Shown here in pieces: positions 32,585 to 44,202 of a DNA stretch of 64,000 nt. A program made the translations under genes and the position numbers. The notes below the pieces were generated by a model. The model was not told the origin of the DNA. It saw only the letters and a list, made by a program, of their open reading frames with translations, and made no database searches. The stretch comes from Dama dama. Lineage: Eukaryota; Chordata; Mammalia; Artiodactyla; Cervidae. Numbering within the stretch: position 1 is the stretch's first letter; each line of letters opens with the position of its first letter. The stretch spans positions 125,124,501 through 125,188,500 of the forward strand of contig NC_083685.1 in assembly GCF_033118175.1 (NCBI RefSeq). Direction: 5' to 3'.

Positions 32585-32962
32585 TTAATTTATTTAATTT
32601 TTGGCTGTGCTGAGTTTTGGTGGGCTTTCTCTCGTTGCAGTGAGCGAGGGCTACTCTTCGCCATGGTGTGCGGACTTCTCATTACAGTGGCTTCTCTTGT
32701 TGCAGAGCATAGCCTCTCGGTGCGAGGACTCAGTAGTTATGACCCAAGGGCCCTAGAACACAAACTCAGTAGTTGTGACCCAAGGGCCCTAGAACACAGA
32801 CTCGGTACTTGTGACTCAAGGTCCCTAGAACACACACTCGGTAGTTGCAGTGCACAGGCTTAATGCTCTGAGATATGCGGATTCTTCCCCGAAGAGGAGT
32901 TGAACCCATGTTCCCTGCATTGGCAGGTGGATTCTTATCCACTGTGCTACCAGGGAAGTCCC
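32585..32962 (-). repeat. CHR-type SINE, long form, with internal tandem expansion
   Basis: Inverted copy: TTTTTGGCTGTGCTGAGTTT at one end, GGACTTCCCTGGTAGCACAG (complement) at the other. The body is lengthened by a 36-bp tandem array at 32728-32850. Confidence 0.82.
32728..32850 (+). repeat. 36-bp tandem repeat (3.4 copies)
   Basis: Units begin at 32728, 32764, 32800 and 32836, exactly 36 bp apart, each starting ACTCRGTAsTT and containing CCCTAGAACACA. Units differ by a few substitutions. The multiple-of-three length makes a repeating 12-residue pattern in one frame, which I take to be incidental. Confidence 0.93.
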
Positions 32963-33251
32963 TGTTGGAGGGTTTTAAGTGTCCACAATCTGACTGGCAT
33001 TTTTAAAATACTCAGTTTGCCTGCTGAGTAAAGAATGGATCATAAGGAAGCAAGAGTGGCTTTGAGAGGCCCAGAGAGGAGGCATGGCACTAACAGGAGC
33101 AGCCCCTTGCTAAGGTGGTGGCAGCCTGGGTGGCAAGAAGTAGAGAACTTAAGAGCTCTTTACAGGTAGACTAGGAAGAACTTAGTAATCAATTGAAGGT
33201 CTGGGAAGAAATAAGGTTTCTACACCCTGGATCTCATATGACTATCAGTTA

Positions 33252-33415
33252 TTTTTTTTTAACTTTATTGAATTTATTATAGAATTGCCTCCGTTTCATG
33301 TTTTGGATTTTTTGACCAGAAGGTATGTGGGTCTTAGCCCCCCAACGAGGGACTGAACTGCACCCCCTGCATTGGAAGGTGACGTCTTAACCACTGGACC
33401 ACCAGGGAAGTCTCG
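33252..33415 (-). repeat. CHR-type SINE (inverted)
   Basis: T-rich tail, GTGGGTCTTAGCCCCCCAAC and GGACCACCAGGGAAGTC. Confidence 0.85.
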
Positions 33416-33960
33416 CATATGGTGTCAGTTACAATGACAAAGTATTTGTTCAGCTCCAGTTGCCTCCAAAGGGGTAATTTAGAGCAAAGTACTGAACAAA
33501 CCATTAGCCAGAAAACATTCCTCTGTTTATTTATGACTTCGCTCCATCTAGATGGAGATATGAGAGGTGAGTCAGAAAAGGTGAGTAACTCAGCAGGGCT
33601 GATTCAGGGTTTTGAACAAGGGGTGACATGCCGAATCCCAGCCACACAGCAGCACGCTCCTCCCAGCTCACACTGGAGCATCATTCGTCTTGCGCCATCC
33701 TTTCAGCCTAATCAGGTGTTTAAAGGTGACAGGGTGAAATTGTTTAAGATTTAACTTGTCTGAACTAAACACCACCATTGGAATGAGTCCCTTGCCAGAA
33801 ATCACAGTTTCGGGATCCACATTCTGCAAATGGCTTAGTATTGGTTTTTGCTGCAGCCAACATTTCAGACCAGCCTATGGACACTCTTTGAAAGGATGGA
33901 CCAAATGATCAAAGGACGTGGACAGTTTACGTCAGAAGAAACTACATATTAGGAGTTTAA
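33416..33960. other. Intergenic unique sequence
   Basis: No repeat recognised. A 111-codon open frame (33419-33754) starts in the SINE edge and has no recognisable product. Confidence 0.5.
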
Positions 33961-33961
33961 A

Positions 33962-34385
33962 AATTTTTTTTGGAATATAGTTGATTGGCAATGTTGTGTT
34001 AGTTTCAGGAGTACAACAAAGTAAATCAGTTATACATATACATATATCCACTCTTTCTTGCATTCTTTTCCCATATAGGCCATTACAGAGTATTGAGCAG
34101 AGTTCCCTGTGCTATACAGTAGGTCCTTGTGAGTTATCTACTTTATCTACAACGGTATATATAAGTCAGTCCTAACCTCCCAGTTTGCCCCTCCCCCCAC
34201 TTTTCCCCAGTAACCATAAATTTGTTTTCTACATCTGTAACTCTATTTCTGTTTTGTAGATAAATTCATTTGTACCCTTTTTTAAGATTCCTTATATAAG
34301 CGGCATCATAGATGTTTGTCTTTCTCTGCCTTACTTCACTTAGTGTGACAATCCCTAGGTCCATCCATGTTGCAGGAATTGTTAC
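33962..34385 (-). repeat. Artiodactyl L1 3'UTR (inverted)
   Basis: ATATAGTTGATTGGCAATGT, GTGCTATACAGTAGGTCCTT and CTAGGTCCATCCATGTTGC, the antisense of the L1 3'UTR seen in sense at about 49735-50135. Confidence 0.8.
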
Positions 34386-35004
34386 TTTGGCAGAAAGTTT
34401 CAATCTCACTAATAACCAAAGAACATTAAATTAAAACAAACCAAAAATAAATAAATAAATTAATTAATTAAAACAAACCCAGTGGAGCTGTTTCTCATCT
34501 GTTAAATAAAATAATAAAATTTAATAATGCCGAAACTGTAGTGAAACTGGTAAGTTTAAACATCAATTTTTGATTGCAGTCTACATTGTTATAATATCTG
34601 TGCTGGGCAATCTGACAGCAGGTGATAAAGAACCATAAAAGGATCAACTTTTGATTATCTCTTTTTATGATAGTACTGCTTTAGGAAATAATTCCAAACT
34701 TTTGTGTATGGGGGTGGGTGAGGGGTTGGCAAATACAGCAATGAACAAGTAGATAAAAATCCTTCCCCTCTAGGAGCTCCCATTGTAGTTTGGAGGCATG
34801 AGGGGAGTTGCTGACAGATTTTTTTTTTTTAAAAAGTAAGTAAAATAGTGTGTCAGATGGTTGTAAATTATATACAGAAAAATAGCTGGGGTGGTGAATG
34901 GAGAATGCCGAGGACTGGGTTCGTTGGAGATGCAAAGACCACAGAAAGCTTCACTGAGAACAAATATTTGAGCAAACACCTAATTTAATGCATTTTACAC
35001 TAGG

Positions 35005-35115
35005 GTATGGCAACCCACTCCAGTATTCTTGCCTGGAGAATCCCATGGACAGAAGAGCCTGGTGGGCTACAGTCCATGGGGTCACAAAGAGTCGGACGAC
35101 TGAAACAACTTAATG
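35005..35115 (+). repeat. Bov-A partial unit
   Basis: TATGGCAACCCACTCCAGTA through GTCACAAAGAGTCGGACGAC; the tRNA head is absent. Confidence 0.88.
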
Positions 35116-35268
35116 TGCACGCACACACTCATCTCTTAAGTCTTATTGTATATACAACAGGACTCTGGATGATGTTGGTGTGGACTCTGGAAATATAATT
35201 CAGCCCCTACCTGTGAATTCTCTGGATAACCCTTACAACCCTCTGAACTTTGTTAGCAGTTATTCTGA

Positions 35269-35271
<3 letters not shown>

Positions 35272-35319
<48 letters not shown>
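35272..35319 (+). repeat. (TG)n microsatellite
   Basis: About 22 uninterrupted TG dinucleotides. Confidence 0.97.
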
Positions 35320-35321
<2 letters not shown>

Positions 35322-35673
35322 ACATAGTTGATTCTCTTGCCGGATCTGATGGCCAATACCAATTCCTTGAATCTGTTAGCAGAGTGGGATGGATACGAGC
35401 GGGGCCTTGTAGTATAAGCAGGGGCTTGATATTTCTCAACTCCTAAATGTATTTGTTTTCTTGTTTCTTTGTTCATTCAAATGATGACAGGGTCCAGGGG
35501 TTGGCATGGGAGTCAGGGGCTGAAACAACCTGGTTGTTAGGGATTCTTATCACATAAGAGAGCAGGAAGCTTAGTAGCCAGCTTGCAACTACAAGAAAGT
35601 TAAGTTCTAGAGATGGAAAACACAACATCATGATCATAGTCAGCAATACTGTGTTACATACTTCAAATTGCTA

Positions 35674-35858
35674 AGTGAAAGTCACTCAGTCGTGTCCAAC
35701 ACTTTGTGACCCCATTGACTATACAGTCCATGGAATTCTCCAGGTCAGAATACTGGAGTGGGTTGCCATTTCCTTCTCCAGGGGATCTTCCCAACTCAGG
35801 GATCGAACCCAGGTCTCCCACATTGCAGGCGGATTCTTTACTAGCTGAGCCACCAGGG
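35674..35858 (-). repeat. Bov-tA SINE
   Basis: Reverse copy, GTCACTCAGTCGTGTCCAAC to GAGCCACCAGGGG. Confidence 0.92.
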
Positions 35859-35861
35859 GCT

Positions 35862-35945
35862 AGGTCTGTTTTTTTGCTGCACCCGTTTGGCTAGTGGGAT
35901 CCTAGAGTGCAGGGTCCTAACCAGTGAACCACCAGGGAATTCCCT
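35862..35945 (-). repeat. CHR-type SINE, truncated (inverted)
   Basis: TTTTTTTGCTGCACCCGTTT to GTGAACCACCAGGGAATTCC; abuts the Bov-tA. Confidence 0.75.
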
Positions 35946-36087
35946 AAAAGACTAGGTCTTAAATGTCCTCCACACAAAAAAAGAAATGATAACTAAGAGA
36001 CATGTTAGAGGTATTAGCTAACACTACTATGGTGATCATCATTGCAACATGTAAAAATGTATTAAATCAACATCTTCTACCCTTGGA

Positions 36088-36205
36088 CTTCCCTGGTGGT
36101 CCAGAGGTTAAGATTCTGTGCTTCTGACACAGGGGGCAAGCGTTTAATTCCTGGCCTGGGAACTGAGATTCCACATGTGGCACAGTGCGGTCAAAAGAAA
36201 AAAAA
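36088..36205 (+). repeat. CHR-type SINE
   Basis: TGGACTTCCCTGGTGGTCCA head and GGGAACTGAGATTCCACATG body. Confidence 0.88.
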
Positions 36206-36223
36206 TATGTGCTACCCTTTAAA

Positions 36224-36434
36224 CTTGTTTAGTCGCTAAGCCACGTCCTACTCTCTTGCACCCCCATGGACTGTAGCCTGCCAGGCTTCTCTGTCCATGG
36301 GATTTCCCAGGGAAGAATACTGGAGTGGGTTGTCATTTCATTCTCCAGAGGATCTTCCTGACCCAGGGGTCAAACCCACATCTCCTCCTGCGTTGCAGAT
36401 GGGTTCTTTACCACCAAGCCACCAGGAAAACTCA
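36224..36434 (-). repeat. Bov-tA SINE
   Basis: Reverse copy, TAGTCGCTAAGCCACGTCCT to AGCCACCAGGAAAACTC. Confidence 0.9.
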
Positions 36435-36488
36435 CCCTTTAAGCTTACACAATGTCATATGTCAAGGATTTCTCAATTTAAAAAAACA

Positions 36489-36519
36489 ACAACACACACA
36501 CACACACACACACACACAA
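36489..36519 (+). repeat. (CA)n microsatellite
   Basis: About 14 CA units after an A-rich stretch. Confidence 0.95.
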
Positions 36520-37314
36520 CTTAGCAACGAAGCTCCTAGATGGGGTGTCCGTTCAGGCTCATGGTGGAACTTGGAGCCAAGTATGAAAGGTGGGATCTCA
36601 GATGACCACCATGTGGCATGCACCTCAAAAAAGGGAGTTTTCATGACAAAAGAAGCAGAATGGTCTGGAAGGAGCCATGAAAGCATAGAAAACTCTGCTG
36701 CTGCTTCCCTTCCCAACTTGCATTTGGGAGAGTTCTCCCTCCGCTCAAGAGCTGCAGGAGAAGTGGCCTCTTCATGGGAAAGCCACTCTCAGGTGAAGGA
36801 GGGGGTAGCTGGAGAGTCCTCTGAAGATGCTGAGGCTGTTGGAGATTTTCTTCACAAAAAAACAAGGGTTTCAGGTAACACAGGAAGAAGGTTTGGAGGG
36901 GATGGAAGTGGAGGAAATGGCCCAGAGGCTGTGAAAGAGGCGCTAATGACAGGGCCTGGCATTTGGAATTGGGCCTGAGGATAACTGGGAGGTGAGGCAG
37001 CTGAAATGGTCTGGGATGTTGGTTCTTGAATGGGCAGCTCTATGTTCCTCCCTCAGCTGGCAGGAGCCTTTTATCTCTAAGCTGTAAGTGACATTTTTAG
37101 GAGAAAGCGGTAGTCATGTCTCACTGATGAAGGCCTTCTCTCGAACCCTTTGATTCCCTTGAGGGGTCTTCTGGGGGAACTTTGTTATAAATGATGCTGA
37201 GAACGAGGCAACACTCATTTGTTCTCCTGAAGAGCAGTCCTGAAACAAGGGCACAACTTTACAACAAAATGCAAGCATCTGGCCACATTCCAAAATTTTT
37301 TTGGCTAGATTCCA
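36520..37314. other. Intergenic unique sequence with a chance open frame
   Basis: A plus-strand frame stays open from a Bov-tA through the (CA)n to 36978. The part from 36520 on is unique but shows no domain, and there is no promoter or splice context I can support. Confidence 0.45.
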
Positions 37315-37319
37315 AAAAA

Positions 37320-37380
37320 ATCTTTGTTTTTTTTGCCAAAGTGCTGAGTCCTAACCATTGGACCACCAGGGAGCTCCCAC
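37320..37380 (-). repeat. CHR-type SINE, truncated (inverted)
   Basis: TTTTTTTTGCCAAAGTGCTG, then GGACCACCAGGGAGCTCC. Confidence 0.7.
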
Positions 37381-37394
37381 TCTTTCTGATATTT

Positions 37395-37985
37395 AAATCT
37401 CTGGATGACATGAGTATCTCCATAAAGACTTGGTTCACAATAACCCCAAATGGGAAACAACTCAAATGTGCATCAACTGAAGCATGGACAGACAATAGTG
37501 GTATATCCATACAAGGGAGCACCACACAGCAATAAAATAAACAGATCACCAATACATATCACGATATGAGTGAATTTCACGGACATTATACTGAAGGCAG
37601 GAAGTCAGAGAAGGTTACACACCATATGGTTCCATTTATATGAACTCCTAGGACAGGGATTGGGGTGTAGGTGAAGACTGACATCAAAGGGGCCTGAGGG
37701 GGACTTCTCTGATGGTCCAGTGGCTAAAACTTTGCACTCCCAATGCAGGGAACTGTGTTCAGTCACTGGTCAGGCAATTAGATCCCACATGCTGCAATTG
37801 AAGATCTCGTGTGCCACAACCAAGACTTGGTGCAGCCAAATAAATATTTTTTAAAAGGAGACAGGTGGGAAATTTGAAAGGATGAAGCAAGTGTTATTAG
37901 AGTGAGACTTACATAGTTTTATCTATTTATCAAAACTCATCAAACTATATGCTTAAAATCTGTATGTTTTCATGTATTTAAATTA
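37395..37985 (+). mobile_element. L1 3' fragment split by a CHR-type SINE
   Basis: L1 sequence (AATAACCCCAAATGGGAAAC, CACACAGCAATAAAATAAAC, CACCATATGGTTCCATTTAT) interrupted at about 37703-37853 by a plus-strand SINE (GGACTTCTCTGATGGTCCAG). Confidence 0.78.
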
Positions 37986-38079
37986 TACCTCAGTAAGAAA
38001 TACATATATATGCACATATTCTTATTGAGGTATAATTTAATATTAAATATATATATATATGGATATATATGCATATATG

Positions 38080-38186
38080 TTCAGTCACTAAATTGTGTCC
38101 AGCTCTTTGTGATGCCATGAACTGCAGCACACAGGCTCCCTGTCCTTCACTATCTCCCAGAGTTTGCTCAAATTCATGTCCAGGAT
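38080..38186 (-). repeat. BovB/Bov-A 3' fragment (inverted)
   Basis: GTTCAGTCACTAAATTGTGT then ATCTCCCAGAGTTTGCTCAA, which is the antisense of the BovB 3' end. AT-rich tracts flank it on both sides. Confidence 0.78.
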
Positions 38187-38261
38187 ATATATGTATCTAT
38201 AGATAAATATACACAAATAGCTATATATATATATCTTTATATACACATATATCAATACAGA

Positions 38262-38440
38262 GCCTGCAATGCAGGGGACCCAGGTTTGGTCTCTGGGTCA
38301 GGAAGATCCCCTGGCAAAGGGAATGTCAACCCACTCCAGTATTCTTGCCTGGAGAATCCCATGGACAGAGGAGCCTGGTGGGCTCCAGACCATGGGGTCG
38401 CAAAGAGACACGACTGAGCGACTAACACTTTTCACTTTCA
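38262..38440 (+). repeat. Bov-tA SINE
   Basis: 5'-truncated head (GCCTGCAATGCAGGGGACCC) plus Bov-A unit, TTCACTTTCA end. Confidence 0.9.
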
Positions 38441-38854
38441 TGTGTATAAAACAATCTCCTCTCTCAACTGGGTGAGATTTTCCCCAGGGTCATTTAGCAA
38501 CATCTGGAGACATTTTTGGTCGTCAGATTGAGGACTGCTATTGGCATCTAATGTGTAAAGGCAAAGAATTGTTGCTGAACAAACCACAAGGCCCAGGACA
38601 GCCTCCACAACAAAGAGTTATCTGGTCCAAGATGTCAGTGGCACCAAGGTTGAGAAATCCTGTGTAGCCTTAGGTGAAACACCGTCATTGTAGCCTCTTA
38701 CAGATCTTTGGGATTCCAGGTAGGAGAGGCTTCTGTGTTGTTTTCTTTCCGGAAATAGCTGCAGCTCACTGACATCCAGGTCTTCTGAATGCCCCCAACG
38801 CAGCTGTTTTAATCTTCCAGCACGAAAGCCACATTTCACCACTTATCAATGGGA

Positions 38855-38960
38855 GCATTCTTGCCTAGAGAATTCAGTGGAGAGAGGAGCCTGATGGGCT
38901 AAGGTCCATAGAATCGCAAAAAGTCGGACGTGACTGAAGCGACTTAGCACGCACGTGCTC
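38855..38960 (+). repeat. Bov-A partial unit
   Basis: ATTCTTGCCTAGAGAATTCA through AAAAAGTCGGACGTGACTGA. Confidence 0.85.
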
Positions 38961-39785
38961 TGCCTGTTGTAATCAGAGAGTTTGGTGCACTTCATGGAGG
39001 GGTTGCAGCAGAGAATCCTACTGAAGGAGGTTGGAGGTGTTTTTCTGGGGATCCATGAAAGTTATTATTACCTGAAGAAAAGGAGAACGCTCCCTCCCCC
39101 ACCTCATGCTTATAAATAGAGAAATGAGACAGTCAGGTTTGGGAGGAAGAAAGATGAATTTGTAGATGAAAGAGGAGCCAGTGGAGACAGGAAGCCATAA
39201 GATATGGTCCAGGTGCCGAGTGACAAGGCAGCGTGCATCCTTACGCCCCACCCCAAACCCAGGAACTCTTGTCAGCACTTTATCTCCAAATACCAACTCC
39301 AGGCTTCTTCATCTGACGTTCTAGACTCCTTCTTGCACTGTTTCTTAGCACCTTAGGCATAAATATATCATTAACTAGCTTTTAAGCTCTGTGAGAGCAT
39401 GCACAGCACTTTACTGCTCTATAATCCCTCATAGATAATCAGAGTGGTGACTGTTTACAAGTACCTTCGTGTCCTTAAAGTGGTACCAAAAGTCCTGAAA
39501 AGGAAGGAAACTGTCTTTGTTTAGGAAAATACTTGATAAATATTTTCAAGAAAGACGAGACCGAAAAGGCCTAGGTCAGCAAGGGCCAAAGCAGTAAGAG
39601 AATGAGCCCACATGCTCTGTGTGAAAAAAGGACCCCCAAAATTGGAGCTGCCTGAGAAAGAAAGGAAGGAGCAGAGAGGAAGGCTGGACGATGTGAAGGG
39701 AGGTTGCAGTCTGAAGTGTGGAAATGGCAGAGCACTTTTAGGAAAAAAATATACCCTGGTATGGATTTAAAATTGCCCGAGTTTC
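38961..39785. other. Intergenic unique sequence
   Basis: No gene, RNA or repeat recognised. Confidence 0.5.
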
Positions 39786-39789
39786 AGGA

Positions 39790-39905
39790 ATTCCCTGGTG
39801 AGCCAGTGGTTAGACTCCATGCTCTTACTGCCAAGGGCACAGGTTCAATCCCTGATCAGGGAACTAAGATTCAGCAAGCCGTAGGAAGCAGCCAATAAAT
39901 AAATA
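39790..39905 (+). repeat. CHR-type SINE
   Basis: GAATTCCCTGGTGAGCCAGT head, GGGAACTAAGATTCAGCAAG body, AATAAATAAATA tail. Confidence 0.87.
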
Positions 39906-40635
39906 CAGTACAGTTGCTGGTATTTCTACAATATAAACCCCTGCATCTCTGCAATCCTTCGATAGAGAGATGTACTCATAAAGATGCCTGTGTGAGTGAT
40001 TGGCTTACTGAAAATTAAGGGGCAGGGTATGGACAACAGAACTACACCAGAAGAATTGTGGGAGAACCCTTGAAGGAAACCAGTTCAGCGGGGAACCAGA
40101 AAAGCTCATGAGAACACAAGATTCCGCAGAGAATTCTTTCGAATGGGGTTCAAGTTAATGTTGTCTAGATCTAAAAGGACCAAGGAAACGCCTGCTGATA
40201 CCTGAACAATATTTACATAGCTGTCACGGGGGTCCTCTACTCTGGGATATGCCAACGGGAGGAGGCAGCCAGCTTCCTCCCAGTGCAGGAGAACACTGGC
40301 TTATCTACAGAGCAGGGCACAATAATCAAACAGGATGGAGCGCTTTACAGAAACAATAAAACATCCTGCAGAGGAGCGCTCTTTGTCAGTGAGCAGTTAG
40401 GACTGCGGAGGATAACAGACGTGCTTCCTGAAACATAAACAGCTACTCTTGGTGCGCTGCTCCCTCTCGGAAGAATACATTTTTCTACTGGCCTCTGGGC
40501 CACTCTGGTTCACCTCCCACATCACTGGTCACTCCTTCTCAGTCCCCCTTACTATCTCCTCCTCGGTTCAGCACCCCAGGTATCAGAGTAGGGAGGACCG
40601 CCTCTCTTCTCTGCTTGAGCCTCACATAAGTCACA
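39906..40635. other. Intergenic unique sequence
   Basis: No repeat or exon recognised. Confidence 0.5.
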
Positions 40636-40639
40636 TCAC

Positions 40640-41460
40640 GTGGTCAAATTCAGTCTTGTCGTCCTAAATACCATGTATGTGCTGGTGAGTCCCACACTTA
40701 TATCAGCCTTAATCTCTCCTCTTCACCCCAGATTCACTTACTTGACAGCTCCACTTGGATGTCTAATAGGCATCTCAAATTTATTTTTTAAAAGATTTTT
40801 GATGTGGACCATTTTTCAAGTCTTAATTGGCTGCATTACAGTATTGCTTCTGTTGTTTACGATCTGTTTTTTTGGCTGCAAGGCATGTGGGATCTTAGCT
40901 CCCCAACCAGGGATCAAACCCACACCCCCTACATTGGAAGGTGAACCCCTAGCCTCAGGACCACCAGGGCAGCCCCACAGGCATCTCAGATTTAAAGCAT
41001 CCAAAGCCAAGTTCACAGACTCTTTCCTTTACCCACTCCTTTCTTCCACGTCCCCGTTGTACAGTGAGTGGCACGAGCAATACCCAGCTGCTCCAGCTAA
41101 AACCTGTTGTCTCTCATCCCTTCCCTTTCCTCACTTTCTGTATTTGGCTATCACAAACTCTATGGGTTCTAACACCAAACTACCACCCTAAATTCGTCCA
41201 CTTCTCTCATTCCAACCCTCCCACTCTGGTCCAGGCCACGATCAACACCTGCTGTACTGCTACAACAACTCCTAATTAGGACCCAGTTTTCTTCAGCAAC
41301 TGCTCACCCCACCAATCCAATCTGCACAGTGGCCCGAGGGATCTTCTCATAGCATAACACTCATGACGTCACTCTCCTGCTTGAAATCCTTGCACGGCTT
41401 CCCATCAGACTTAGACTAAAATCTCAAGTCCTCACTGTGATGTATTAGCTAGCTATTGCT
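40640..41460 (+). repeat. Old LINE-like repeat, interrupted by a CHR-type SINE
   Basis: Degenerate family with CTCCACTTGGATGTCTAATA and CGGCTTCCCATCAGACTTAG. The phrase GGCATCTCA occurs on both sides of the inverted SINE at 40862-40980, so that SINE inserted into it. Family not firmly named. Confidence 0.45.
40862..40980 (-). repeat. CHR-type SINE (inverted)
   Basis: TTTTTTTGGCTGCAAGGCAT to AGGACCACCAGGGCAGCCCC. Confidence 0.87.
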
Positions 41461-41484
41461 GTGCAACAAATCGCCCTCAAGTTT

Positions 41485-41615
41485 GGTGGGTTTTTTATTT
41501 TTGTCACGCTGCTGCATAGCTTGTGGGGTTTTAGTTCCCTGACCAAGGACTGGACCCAGGCCCTCGGCAGGGAAATCACAAAGTCCAAACCACTGGAGCA
41601 CCAGGGAATTCCCCT
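41485..41615 (-). repeat. CHR-type SINE (inverted)
   Basis: TTGTGGGGTTTTAGTTCCCT to GGAGCACCAGGGAATTCCCC. Confidence 0.87.
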
Positions 41616-41762
41616 AAACTTGTTATTTCAGAAATAGTAAGCATCTATTATCTCAGACAGTTTCTATTAATATGAGTCAGGAATCTGGAAGCAGCTTGGG
41701 TGGATGATTCTGACTCCCAATCTAACATGCCTCTAGTCAAGATCCCACTAGTTTTTCAATTA

Positions 41763-41917
41763 AAAAAAAAAAACATTTTAAAATGATTTATTTATTTTTA
41801 CTTATTGGCCATACTTTGAGGCATATGAGATCTTAGTTCCTGGACCAGGGATCCAACCCTACCCCCCTGCGTTGGAAATGCAGTCTTAACCATTGGACCA
41901 TCAGAGAAGTTCCTTAA
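41763..41917 (-). repeat. CHR-type SINE (inverted)
   Basis: T-rich end, GAGATCTTAGTTCCTGGACC and GGACCATCAGAGAAGTTCC. Confidence 0.82.
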
Positions 41918-41939
41918 AAATTTTTTTTGAGTACTGATC

Positions 41940-42110
41940 TCTATCTTCTATATTTTCTTGTTTATTTGTTCATGGTCTGTCTCCTCCATGAGGATACAAG
42001 CCTCATCAGAACAGGAAATTGAATCTATTTTGGTCACTTCTGCTTTCCCAGCACTTAGAACAGTGCCTGGCACACATTCATGACTTTGACAAATAAGCGA
42101 ATGAAGGGCT
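41940..42110 (+). repeat. L2 LINE 3' end
   Basis: CAGCACTTAGAACAGTGCCT and CTGGCACACATTCATG in L2 order. Confidence 0.65.
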
Positions 42111-42269
42111 TTCCAAGGTCTGATGAAGTATCTACAAGAGTATGCACCTGCTCTAACTTCATGCTTTCTAAGCACCCTCTGACAGCATCTTGAGTCTCAT
42201 AACCAGCTAGGGGATGTCCTGGGAGACACATGTGACTGATAATAACATCATAATAGTTAACCCTTAGGT

Positions 42270-42500
42270 TAACCCAAGGTTAATATTGTTAACCCTTGTG
42301 TAGGATTTACTGTGTACTATGCACTGTCTGCTCTACATAACTCATAATAACTCTATGAGGATAGAAATACTATCATTCCCATTTCAGAAGTCAGAAAACT
42401 GAGGCCCAGAGGGTCCAAGTAGCTTACCACCAGATCACAGGGCTAATAAGTGATCAAGCAGGATTTAAGCCAGGCAGTCTGGCTCTAGAGGCCAAGTTCT
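42270..42500 (-). repeat. MIR SINE (inverted)
   Basis: CATTCCCATTTCAGAAGTCA, AAACTGAGGCCCAGAGGGTC and CCAGGCAGTCTGGCTCTAGA are the antisense MIR core. Confidence 0.8.
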
Positions 42501-42514
42501 TTTTTTTTTTTTCA

Positions 42515-43400
42515 AACAGCTTTATTGAGATAAAATTCATATGTCATACACAATTCACTCATTCAAAGGGTGTCATTCAATGGCTTTTAGTATGTTCACA
42601 GAGTTGTGCCGCATCACCACACCAATTAGAGAACATTTTCAGCACCCCAAAAAGACACCCCATCACCCCTAACACTCAGTTCCATTTGTCCCCAACCTCC
42701 TCCCCCAGTCTCAGTAAACCTAGTCTACTTCCTGTCTTTATGGCTTTGTTTATTCTGGACATTTCATGTAACTGGAATTATACAGCCTGGGACCTTTTTA
42801 AAATTTTATTTAGTTTAATTTAGGTTCCACTAGGTCGTCATTGCTGTGCGCATGTTTTCTCTTGTTGCGGTCACCAGAGGCTACTCTCTGGTAGCCCCTA
42901 CTCTCTGAAGCACAGGCTTTAGGGCTTGCAGGCTTCGGTAGTTGTGGCCAGGCACTTAGTTGCTCCCCAGCATGTGGAATCTTTCCAGACCAAGGGGTGA
43001 ACCCGTGTCCCCTGGCAGGTGGATTCTTCTTTTTTTTCTTTTTTTGTTTGTTTGTTTGTTTTTTTGGCAGGTGGATTCTTAATCACTGGACCACCAGGGG
43101 AGTCCCAGCATGTGATCTTTTGTGACTGGCTTATTTCACTCAGCGCAGTGTTTTCGAGGTTCATCCATGGTGTGATGTATACCAGCACTCCATTCCTTTT
43201 CATTATTCAGTAATTCTTTAGCATGTGGATAGACCACATTTTGTTTACCCATTCATCAGCTGGTGGCCGTTGGAGCACTTTCCAATCTTTGTCTGTTGTG
43301 AATAGTGCTGCTATGAACACGTGTGGATGTGTGTCTTTGTGTGGATGTGTATTTCATTGGTAGATAGACACCTAGGAGTGAGATGGCCGGGTCATGTGGT
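42515..43400 (-). mobile_element. L1 3' region (inverted), split by a CHR-type SINE
   Basis: Antisense old L1: GCTTTATTGAGATAAAATTC at one end, then GGCTTATTTCACTCAGCGCA and CACCTAGGAGTGAGATGGCC after the SINE at about 42797-43104. Confidence 0.78.
42797..43104 (-). repeat. CHR-type SINE, long form, carrying a secondary T-rich insert
   Basis: Inverted copy with TTGCTGTGCGCATGTTTTCT and GGACCACCAGGGGAGTCCC. The 15-mer GGCAGGTGGATTCTT occurs twice, at about 43014-43028 and 43067-43081, around a T/(TTTG)n tract. Confidence 0.82.
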
Positions 43401-43519
43401 ACAGAAACCAGGCTCTTAAATGCTTCACTATACAGCCTCCTGTAGTGAATAAATACATTGAACCAAATGGTCAGTTTGGCTTAAACGATATCAGTCTTTT
43501 AAAAAAACATATGTTAAAA

Positions 43520-43648
43520 AAAAATATTTATTTGACTGCCCTGGGTCTTAGTTGCAGCATGTGGGATCTAGTTCCCTGACCAGGGATCAAACCCAGGCCC
43601 CCTGCATTGGGAACACAGAGTCTTAGTCACTGGACCACCAGGGGAGGA
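43520..43648 (-). repeat. CHR-type SINE (inverted)
   Basis: ATGTGGGATCTAGTTCCCTG to ACTGGACCACCAGGGGA. Confidence 0.87.
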
Positions 43649-44202
43649 TATCAGTCTTGAGGGTCTTAATGCAACTGACACCTGCCTGACCCTAGGATCT
43701 GATCACTGCCAGGTGACCCAAGAAGTGAGCGGTTGGCCTGAGAATGACAGAAAATGCCTCCAGAGGAAAAACTATTACCAGTTTCAGATTCCTCTGTAAG
43801 GTCCTTCCCGAATGAGGTTTATGCCACTTCATTTTCTAAGAGGAGAGATGGGTTTGGATCCATCCACCTGCACCGCCTCATCTATGGTCCTTTCGGATCA
43901 GGGGCAGAAACTTATGAGGTGACTGGTTAGTGTCTGGAGGTGCTGTCAATATCCAAAAGTAGAACATCCTTTTTTTCCAAAAAATTAGTCATTTAGGGAT
44001 CAAGTGCCACTGAGGTCTTTCCCAGCCCTTCAGCTCAGGCTCGAACCACCTGTCAGCCACTTAGGACCGAGGCTCATCCACTCACAGTAATGGACATTTC
44101 TCCCCAGGGAGCTTGTCCCACTTCCAGGGTCAGGACGTGTAGATGGAAGCAAATTAGCTATGGGACTCGCAAGACCCACCAGCCTTAGAGAAAGATCAGG
44201 GC
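43649..44202. other. Intergenic unique sequence
   Basis: Nothing recognised. Confidence 0.5.

Noticed and set aside
32663..32863. Frame with a repeating 12-residue pattern
   Set aside because: The repetition comes from the 36-bp tandem duplication inside a SINE, not from a repeat protein.
36325..36978. 217-codon plus-strand frame
   Set aside because: Begins in an inverted Bov-tA, crosses the (CA)n microsatellite, and has no domain, promoter or splice support.
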